Source: Aporrectodea caliginosa
Lineage: Eukaryota > Annelida > Clitellata > Crassiclitellata > Lumbricidae
NCBI GenBank assembly: GCA_020284085.1
Contig: JACEVL010000204.1
Location: 1,317,001 to 1,381,000 of the forward strand
Direction: 5' to 3'
DNA: 64,000 nucleotides
In this document: piece after piece, positions 55,790 through 64,000 of the stretch
How positions within the stretch are numbered: position 1 is the first letter of the stretch
Layout of the letters: every line of letters starts with the position of its first letter
Notes under the pieces: model-generated
The model's input: the letters and a program-made list of their open reading frames with translations, nothing else
Told to the model about the DNA's origin: nothing
The model's database searches: none
Program-made: the position numbers and the translations under genes

Positions 55790-56185
55790 TTTAAATCTAT
55801 GCCACTGCTTCAATTTTTTAATTTTCCAAGAAACGCCGTTGACACCATTGGAAAGGGCAGAAATTTCTATATCTAGAACAAGCTACTAAATTACATTGCA
55901 AAATCTGTTCACTTTTGCATAATGTATACAATGAAGTCAATTTTTAACGCGATTTCTCTGTAGGGATAAGTAAATTTTACGACAATAGGGCATCTCTTTA
56001 AAGCTGTCCCATTGCTTTAGTTTAATTTTCCAAGAAACGCCGTTGACACCATTGGAAAGGGCAGAAGTTTTTATATCTAGAACACTCTACAAAATTACGT
56101 TGAAAAATCTGTTCACTTTTACATCGTTCATCCAATGAAGGCAATTTTTGAATCGCGATTTCTCGTTAAAGCGAGTTTTCAAAAC
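55790..56185. repeat. 204-bp tandem duplication
   Basis: AATTTTCCAAGAAACGCCG ... TGGAAAGGGCAGAA begins at 55819 and 56023; each unit continues with ATATCTAGAAC and AATCTGTTCACTTTT. Upstream at 55560-55730 is a broken acidic reading frame (ISACLIELAAFNLNRTRLED) of unknown origin. Confidence 0.75.
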
Positions 56186-56854
56186 GCTAGGACTTAAATT
56201 CTTTAAAAATTCATAACATTTTCATTTCTACAGATACAAATATACTGTTTTCACCACATTACTCAGCAGTAACTGTAGTATTTAAAACAAAATTAAACTG
56301 ATTTTTAAAAATTTCCGACTTTGGGAGGGTTTTCCCATGCACGGTCACATATTTGCCTGACATTACATTATATCGCATCGCATTAGACATTAATCTACAT
56401 TAACATTTAGTTGCATTACTTAAGGTTCAACAGGCATTATCTCTTTACCGTAAGTAGCATCTGTCTTTATCAGGTAGACTGCCATATAGGCAACGTCTTA
56501 ATGAGTATTAAATGCGCTACACACATTTATCGCATTACAGTAGTTTACATAGTCGACCTAGACATGTCTACAAATCTTAAATCTGAGAATCTGACTTCCT
56601 TTGATGTAAACAATCAAAGTATGCAGTTCTGTCAAGCGTCAAATCCTATTAAACAAGCATAAAGTCACCTCTGGTTTCAATTATAGGTAGACAAGTCAGT
56701 CTCTCATTACTTCGAAAAATGGGTAAAGTCTTATTGCAATTTATAAGCCATTTGAGGCGTTTTCCAGACAGTCTACTTACATGATTGTAGTCATCTGTTT
56801 GCATTCAACTTTGGTTCAAAGCACATTATTATTCTTACATAAATAATGAATGCC

Positions 56855-57085
56855 ATGGGGTGCTCGATAGTGAAGTGGTTGACGTGCTGGGCTGTCAATC
56901 GAGAGGTCAGAGGTTCAAATCCCTGCCAGGGCAGACATTTGCTTCGAGATTTCTGTTTCACCTGAGCCCGCTAGCCAATTCAGCTATAATGAGTACACTG
57001 ACCGCACACTGTCGGTGGGAAGATGAGATGGCGAGGGAGAGGACTGGCCATCCGCCCTCATATGCCGTGGCTAAGAAAATGAAGT
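56855..57085 (+). mobile_element. tRNA-derived SINE (second family)
   Basis: tRNA-like head with TAGTGAAGTGG (A-box-like) and GAGGTTCAAATCCC (B-box-like), body GCTAGCCAATTCAGCTA ... GTCGGTGGGAAGATGAGAT ... ACTGGCCATCCGCCCTCA. More diverged relatives at 58290-58490 and in three calpain introns. Confidence 0.75.
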
Positions 57086-58289
57086 CGCTAACACTTCACA
57101 CCATGGCTGCCTCAGAGACTTGCTCATCGTTATCATCATCATCAGCAGCATCATCAGTAAATAGCAACTTCTATTGCGCCGGTGTCTAATGCACAAGGCA
57201 TCAACCGATGGCGCATATGCATCAACCGATGGCGCATAAGTGCATATTCAAAAATCACATATTTATAATATATATTCCAAAATTATGTAGCTCCAGCATC
57301 CGAATGAGCTCTTTTACAAGCACCGTTCAGGTATTGGGTCTGACCAAAGAAATACAATCAGATGCCCTTGTTTGCATTATAGTATGACACTGTATGCATG
57401 CATAGCTAGGCCTATTAATATTCAGGAGCATGATGTAAGTTACTTATTTAAGATTCAAAGGTAGGTTAGCGATGCTAAACGTAATAGCTTTGCAAACATC
57501 ATTACAGAATCATAGCGTCAACACTCTATTGATAGAAGTCATTGGTTCTGCTGTCGGTCTTTCGATTTCTTAGTCAAATGCTGTAAGCATGGGCGGTGTC
57601 TACTTGTAGCCTACAGTTTAAACTCTGCAGCCATTCTGGTGTGCTTCAAATTACAAAACCAACCAATCCTGGTGTATATAATGCGTTAGTACAAAGTGAC
57701 AAACCTCGCGTTATTTACATGCACACTTTCGAGAATGTTCGATTAAACATCGGGCTAGAACGGTCCGTACAAACGGTTTTGATTAAACCCTGGGCTGGAG
57801 CAGTCCTTGCAGAGAGACCTTAAATGAGCCTCAAATTGCGTTGTATCAGTTCAAGCGGGTAGCGGTTAAGAATGAGTTCACCCGCTTTAGCCTAACCATA
57901 AAAACCGAGCAATGAGATACTGTCGCTATATAAACCCGCGAGGGCTACATTTACATTTTACAGTAATTTACATCTTGTTGCGCTTCAAACTAACGTGGTT
58001 TTACATGTCCCATGCGACATTTTTATATAGGCCTAGTTTTCAAAATTTCGAAAACTCATTGTTTGTGTTTTGATCTGTTTGGGTCTCATTGTCTATCGTT
58101 TAGTCTGTCTGTGTCTCATTGTCTGTATTTCGATCTGTCTGCCTTGTCAGTTGCCTATAGCCTAGCTATGATAATAATTATAGGCCTAACATGCTGAGCT
58201 GCACACTATCGGCCTAATGCCTCCATGTGTGTGTTTATTTCCATGTGTTTTATTGCTGGGTTTCATGTTGTGCTTACTTGTTAAATAGG

Positions 58290-58495
58290 GATGTGCCATG
58301 ATAATGTATTGGTTAGTGTGCTGCACTGTCAACCAAGAGGTTAGAGTTTCCATTTCCTCTAAGGCAAAACATTTTTCAAGATTTCTGCTCCACCCTCGCC
58401 CCCTAGAGAACTCAGCTATATTTATCAAACTGAAAGTACACCGTCGGTGTGAAGATCAGGTGATGAAGTAGACGACTGGCCACCCCTTAATGCAA
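58290..58495 (+). mobile_element. Diverged copy of the second SINE family
   Basis: GTGTGCTGCACTGTCAACC, AGAGGTTAGAGTTTCC, CTAGAGAACTCAGCTATA, CGTCGGTGTGAAGAT, GACTGGCCACCCC follow the order of 56855-57085. Confidence 0.65.
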
Positions 58496-58499
58496 TCCT

Positions 58500-60080
58500 A
58501 ATGACCAAATTTATAAAGCGCCACTTAAAGCACAGCAAAGCTTCTCAGCTTGACATCCCCGGATTCAAACCTGGCACCGGAACGGGCAAAGCGGTCTGAC
58601 TATTGCGGACTTGATTTGATATAGCGCCGGTTAATAAGCTGGTCTCCCTGACCCGTGGCACTGAGAAATTTCGAAGGTTTACGCTTGCATTACACTTAAG
58701 CCTACGTTACGTCACCAATCCATATAGGCCTATTCGTGAGTGTTCCAACGTGTTAGGGGTTGTCTATAAGTCTTAAATGGAGATCCAAGTCTGATTACCA
58801 GAGAGACAAGTGAGAGGAGGCAGAAGAGTTACTAAGGTGGATTCAGTTTCTGTCGAGAAATATTGAAAAGCGAGGAATCAGTTGAGCCAGAGTAAGAATT
58901 CCTGAAGGTGAAATTTCAATTTTGATTGAAACGCCTGAGGGGTGGGTGATCGATATGGCAGCATGAGGCAGGTGATGATAGGCGAGTGGTGATGCTGGTG
59001 TGTGAACCAAAATTTGCGGAATTTTTAAGAGGAGGATCGCTCCTGGGTAGAGTGGCAAATGTGGTAGATGGCTCGGTTGGAGAACTTCGGATGAGTAGCG
59101 ACTGAGTGTCGGGAAAGACTGAGATGAGAGGATGATCGAATAGAGCGGAGTGGCTGGATGGTGAATGGTTCGTAAATTACTTGAGCTGCAGAATTAATGT
59201 ATTAGCTCCTAAATATAGGGTCGTATGGTGTTATATATAATGATATATTGTGACGACAGCGTTCGCCTATGACGCTTAAATCTCTCTCATATTATGAAGC
59301 CTTACAGAATCCATCGCCTACTGAAGCAATACAGCGATAAACAAGAATCTACCTCTTTGATGCAGACAGGTCATATCTCCCGTGCGAAACAACATACTAG
59401 GTCACAACTGATCTAAAGAACTCACCAGGCTTTGAGCCTATTATACAACGAAACGTGAAAATAGTCGTATACCATATAATTCTTAATAATCCGTCGAATA
59501 ATAAGACGTCACAAAAGCCACGTCACAAGATAATAAAACGACTCGAATTTGTACGTAACAAAGCTATGCATCGTTGCGCCATCTATCTACAATGCGGTCA
59601 ACAATGGCCGTAACTAAGGTAGCAAATGGATATGACATGCCGTATGGCTTCTAACGGCATGTGATAGTAATACATACACAGAGCAAGATTCATTTTAATG
59701 GACGAAGTCGGCTGCATGGTGGAATAAGGCCTTAGTAATTTTACGTGTATAACGACATTATCCAATACACGAAGCGACAACCCCAAGGTTCACCACTATG
59801 AAGCCAGAATAAGGTAAATACTTAGAAGGTCAATTGGTTGAACGGAGAGGCAGCGTTTGACAGTAAAGCCAACTGAAGAGGTGAGTCATGTCCTTCACGA
59901 CCTCCTCCCTCCCCGTAAGGTCACTCCATACAATACGCGACCCAGACCACATGATCTCACCCTACTTAGAATTGATGCTTTTGCAAAAAGAAGTTTTATT
60001 ATGAGAATGTTATAATTATGACTTTGCATAACTGTTTGTATTATTTATTTCTTCTGTAAGGTACTGCTGGTAGTCAAATA
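58500..60080. other. No gene or element recognised
   Basis: Only short ORFs and no clear repeat. Similar emptiness in 56190-56850 and 57090-58010, apart from a short GTCTCATTGTCT-type tandem at 58080-58140. Confidence 0.5.
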
Positions 60081-60081
60081 A

Positions 60082-60562
60082 AGAAAATTCGGTTATCCCG
60101 TAGTTTAGGTTGGTAAATTATTTGAATATCTTCAATGCCGAACTTCATGTTTGTAAGTAAGCAATCTACCTATGTCCATGATAACTATCATCAATCCCGC
60201 TTCCATTTCATGAAGAAATTTTTGTAATCAATCCAGCTTCCATTTCCTGAAAAAAATGAGCCAACTTCTATTTAACCAAAAAAATATTTTTCATCAATCG
60301 AACATTGATTTAAGCAAAGAACTGTTCTCATGGGTCCCGCTTCTAGGCCTACTTACGGAAACAATTATTTTCATCATTCCAGCTTCAATTGCATCAAAAA
60401 ATTATTTCCATCAATCCAACTTCTATTTGAATATAGAAATGGTTTCATCAGTCCCACTTCCAGTTAGGGAAACAAGTTTTTTCCTCAATCCAGCTTCCAT
60501 TTCAATTTTACGATATAAAATAATTTACCAACCTAAACTACGGGTTTACCGAAAATTCTTAC
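60082..60562. mobile_element. MITE-like element with about 45-bp TIRs and internal tandem repeats
   Basis: CCCGTAGTTTAGGTTGGTAA near 60099 is mirrored by TTACCAACCTAAACTACGGG near 60524, with a few more matching bases outside. Interior repeats TCATCAATCC-GCTTCCATTT in four or more copies (60190-60500). Target duplication not certain. Confidence 0.7.
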
Positions 60563-60599
60563 TTACTTACGTTGAGATCTAAACGACACAACAAACCAG

Positions 60600-61700
60600 G
60601 CAGAACCAACAGATGCATGAAAATGATTTAACTCATCATGCTACGTCTTTCATTATCTTCTGCAAAATGGACAGACTTTTGAAAAATGTCATTGCCTTCA
60701 AGATCTTCCAAAAGCGATAGATTGTCTGTTTCAAAATCATCAAACTCCTGGACATAATTTGTAAAAATTATATTTAGAATATTAATTACTTATCAGCTGG
60801 TGAATATCTACAAACTTTGGGCTACAGGTGTTAGTTGATTAGAATTCTAATAAATACCGGTTTGTGCCACAATCTGCGAGATAGACGGTTCAGGCACGTG
60901 GTCATTCTGAATCAAAGATTCTGTTAGGCTTATCATTATGTATGCAACCCGATCACAATTTAGTATCATCTGTCATTGAATAAATTCTGGTTATTCACTC
61001 TGACAGATGTGTTAGAAACCATAAAGATCACAACGACATCGTGTTTAAATTCTGTGACAAAGCAGGCGTGGTTATTTAACGGTTGGTCCTTGGCCGTTGC
61101 TTTGGAGTATGACCATACAGATAGTCAACATATACTACTATTATACTGCGCGCCGCCCCCGATTCAACAGCTTAGCCCTGGCTTGTTTGTCTACATGTAT
61201 AGTTTAAATTGCCTGTGCCATTTCTATTTAGTTTTATGACGATGATTTTTTATATAATTCTCGTTGAAAACTATAATATATTTATTGAGCTATAGAACAT
61301 CTAGATTGTTTGCTTCTAAATTCGTGGCTTTATTGTATGATAATACAAGAATCCTCTTATGCATTGTAACAATAATTAGTATAATTAGTTCATTCCTTAG
61401 TGCAGAATAGTTTTCCATTTAATTTCCGTTGCTATATTTAATCATTTATATTTTATAGTAAGAAAATAAGATATCATCATCAACATTAGTCGCTATCAAT
61501 CAACATTTTCAATGATCATTATCAATTATATAATAATATGCTGTTAATGCTAATCTTCCTAATCACGAAGGTTTCTTAAGCGTCTTACCTAATTTTGCGT
61601 TGCATAAATAAACTGAAATAAATCGCAATGGCAAAGTGTGACTCCATAACAATAATAATATTATTGATCTAATTTACTAAACTAAGGACTGCTTAAATCG
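60600..61700. other. Downstream flank of locus D; no gene recognised
   Basis: AT-rich with short ORFs only. As locus D runs leftward, its 3' UTR should be here; TTTATT at about 61329 would be a minus-strand AATAAA. Confidence 0.4.
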
Positions 61701-61726
61701 AAAACAACTCCCATGTGGTGCAACAT

Positions 61727-61969
61727 TCATTTTGGTTCTGTAAGACGTATCTTCGACTCTGTTTGGGCGGCTATCACAAGAGCGAACTTCTTCTCATCCG
61801 TTGGTTTATCGGCGTAGACAAGAACCAGGTATCGACCTGGAGGCAACATGTAATGGCCACTCGCTTCGGAATATCGCATAAAAGGATGTGTTTTACCATC
61901 CAAAGTTTTGACCTTTGCACTGCTGTGAAGTACATCACGACCCACAGGGAGCTGATGATCTTCACCAAC
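61727..61969 (-). CDS. Locus D terminal exon c3
   Basis: 243 bp, acceptor [63 protein letters not shown], end KIRLTEPK. Confidence 0.85.
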   Translation of the reverse strand, partial: VGEDHQLPVGRDVLHSSAKVKTLDGKTHPFMRYSEASGHYMLPPGRYLVLVYADKPTDEKKFALVIAAQTESKIRLTEPK

Positions 61970-62172
61970 CTGTACAGAGACATATGAATATTTCATATTA
62001 TTATGATCATGATAGTTATCATTATATTTTTTTATTGCCCTGAGGTTGTTCATTCCCCAGGAACTTAGAGATTATTATTTATTTTTGAATATATGTATGG
62101 AGAGTTAGACTTCGCCTTCAGGCTTTGAGGCAAAAGTACTTTATTATTGTTATTTCTATTGCTATTGTTATT

Positions 62173-62241
<69 letters not shown>

Positions 62242-62268
62242 TTCTTCTTCTTTCTTCTTCTTCATCTT

Positions 62269-62301
<33 letters not shown>

Positions 62302-63668
62302 TAGCAGAAGCAGTAGTAGTAGTAGTAGCAGCAGTAGTAGTAGTAGTAGTAGTAGTAGCAGTAGCAGTAGCAGTAGCAGTAGCAGTAGTAGTAGTAGTAG
62401 TATTAGTAGTAGTAATAGCAGTAGCAGTAGCAATGTCAGTAGCAGTAGCAGGAGCAGTAGTAGCAGCAGTAATAATAATAATAATAGAAATTTCACACGC
62501 GACTGAACAAAAGGAGCAGGTACAGAGAGAGAATTACAATTTAATGTAGGACCAGCAACCGAGACAGATACTTCGAGGTATGATCATATAATTATGATTA
62601 TTAAAATGCAATAGAACAGCAGTTCTTAGATGTAGTTTGACGCGAGTTTAAGACATAAAACGTGGATAGTATACCCTACATGGTAGATTAATTCCAGTGA
62701 AAGAAGGGAATGTTTCCCTTCCCGCACAAATCGCATCCTGATATAATGTGGCATTAAGTTTTATAGCAGGTAGGGGTAGCAGTATCAGTATCAGTATCAG
62801 TAGCAGTAGCAGTAGCAGGAGTAGCAGGAGTAATAATAATAATAGAAATTTCACACGCGACTGAGCAAAAAGACTGCGCAATTCCGAGTAACAAAATATT
62901 CAGTAAGCGGGATTTCAACCTGAAGCACAGACCACTAAAAAACCATGGTCCTGATATATTTGCGAATATACTGCATCAAAAGCTATCTATTATTCGCTGG
63001 CGTCAACAAAGACCTTTTTGTAAGAGAATTCAAATAAAGACATTTAATAAACTTACCTGAATTATGTGGCATCCAATAGCGTGGATTGGATCTATTGTCT
63101 CTTGTAATAAAGAAATAGAAACTGGTTGACTGGAATTACCTGTTGCAAAAGTAAAGAACGTATGCCATGGTTAAGGTCTGATTAATTCTCTGTATCCGAT
63201 CCTTAAGTTTTGCATATACTGTGTTTAGTGTTTACTGTACCGTAATATTAAAAATAGTTAAAATCAGCCAACAGGAAAATGTAGTGGATTGCACTTGTCT
63301 GTATAAACCATCTATAGTGAACTCTAAGCTAAATAGTAGACCTATAATCCTATATAGGCCTAATGTATCGCAATAACAAACCTGCAATAATTGTATCATT
63401 CTGCTAGCAACACCTTCATACAGAGACTTGGATTTTAATTGGCAGCATACTTGTAATTTATTCATTTTCTATTCTCTTATTTATTTTCTGGGAACAACAA
63501 AAGGATTGATTGATTGGAACGTATCTCATATCAATTATCCACCGTGCGAAACAGACTCGCCTGTAACGGACAGTCCATACTGTGGATTTCTGTCGAACGA
63601 GTTGTTGCTAATCTGGCCTCCAGCTGACTGATTCTTCACCCATTCGCCAAACACGATATCTACTTTAT
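61727..63668 (-). CDS. Locus D: inverted calpain C2L terminal module (exons c1-c3)
   Basis: Three minus-strand exons, 63668-63561, 63139-63057, 61969-61727 (stop), 434 bp in frame with phases identical to loci A and B. They encode the third C2L module. Upstream exons, if any, lie beyond 64000. Combined with the 14 exons of locus C the total is 2,664 bp (888 codons including stop), so D is either the displaced 3' end of C after an inversion or the end of a separate gene. Confidence 0.78.
62150..62490. repeat. Compound triplet repeat (ATC)n, (TTC)n, (AGC/AGT)n
   Basis: About 24 ATC units, a short TTC block, then about 65 AGC/AGT triplets to 62480 in intron c2-c3 of locus D. A second AGT/AGC patch at 62769-62845 ends with the same AATAATAGAAATTTCACACG flank as the first, so the array end is duplicated. 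Confidence 0.9.
63057..63139 (-). CDS. Locus D exon c2
   Basis: 83 bp, acceptor GCAACAG, donor GTAAGT. NSSQPVSISLLQETIDPIHA, ending CHIIQ. Confidence 0.8.
63561..63668 (-). CDS. Locus D exon c1 (GC donor)
   Basis: 108 bp, acceptor CATTGTAG, donor [24 protein letters not shown], ending PQYGLSVTG. Confidence 0.8.
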
Positions 63669-64000
63669 CTACAATGTCCACACGAGCGGTGAGCTTCAAA
63701 CTCACGTGTTCAGTCAAATACATACTGGGTTCAAGCTTTTCAGATGTGGTTCTAGCTAAAACGTCACGTATGGCAGGTGATAGAGTAGTAACTTGTATGT
63801 CTGCATGCATGTTTGCGTGAATCTTGGCTTATGCATACATCCAGATAGTTATATAGCGCTTTCACAAATATTACATAACTATTTATTATGCAGCAATTTA
63901 TGGTGAAAAAACCTTAAGGAATTTTTCCACGTGAGAAAGAAGTAGCTCTTAACATGTAAAAACACGAAATGACAATGGCAAAAGTTTACATGTTATTTTG

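Noticed and set aside
62065..62506. Ser-, Leu- or Asp-rich ORFs
   Set aside because: Triplet-repeat artefacts on both strands.
1..64000. Bacterial or viral contamination
   Set aside because: Introns, SINEs, LINEs and microsatellites throughout; the only virus-like sequence is a transposon-type polymerase fragment.

Overview
This window is animal nuclear DNA. It has spliced genes with GT-AG introns, CR1/L2-, RTE- and R4/Dong-like LINEs, tRNA-derived SINEs, pogo, mariner and hAT DNA transposons, long triplet microsatellites and an AT-rich background. The 8-mer TAGGCCTA and close variants recur throughout introns and spacers. Together with the transposon mix this suggests a marine invertebrate deuterostome (echinoderm-like), but the species call is a low-confidence inference.

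The host genes are four related loci of one calpain-like family. Locus C (+, 34588-52833) carries a complete CysPc protease core on six exons: a predicted N-myristoylated/palmitoylated N-terminus (MGCCCS), then C142, H306 and N330. It is followed by two C2-like (calpain domain III, C2L) modules of four exons each. Locus A (+, 2114-16392) and locus B (+, 24978-31203) carry only the C-terminal half (second C2L module plus a third, terminal one with a stop codon). They have no protease exons in the window, yet every reading frame and splice site read is intact. Locus D (-, 63668-61727) carries the three exons of the third module on the opposite strand. Exon phases match across all copies: protease exons plus modules a, b and c join to 888 codons including stop. 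No calmodulin-like EF-hand domain is visible. I name exons e1-e6 (protease), a1-a4, b1-b4 and c1-c3 (C2L modules).

Layout: 1-1.7 kb decayed DNA transposon; 1.7-2.1 kb fragment of a Polinton-type DNA polymerase B; 2.1-16.4 kb locus A, interrupted by a pogo element (6.3-8.75 kb), a 3.6-kb GC-rich LTR-like block with a SINE and several minisatellites (10.2-13.8 kb), and a (TAA)n-embedded RLE-type LINE (14.1-15.7 kb); 16.4-22.9 kb spacer with a LINE in reverse orientation; 22.9-31.8 kb locus B with a CR1/L2-like LINE and a mariner carrying an RTE fragment; 31.8-34.5 kb SINE and unique spacer; 34.6-52.8 kb locus C with several intronic transposons and a roughly 700-bp pyrimidine tract; 53-61.7 kb transposon fragments, an exact 1,219-bp repeat of part of locus A, and unique DNA; 61.7-63.7 kb locus D.

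The picture is a young, actively rearranging calpain/C2L cluster. Tandem, inverted and exactly duplicated segments are separated by nested transposons, and comparison of paralogous introns gives clean empty sites for several insertions.
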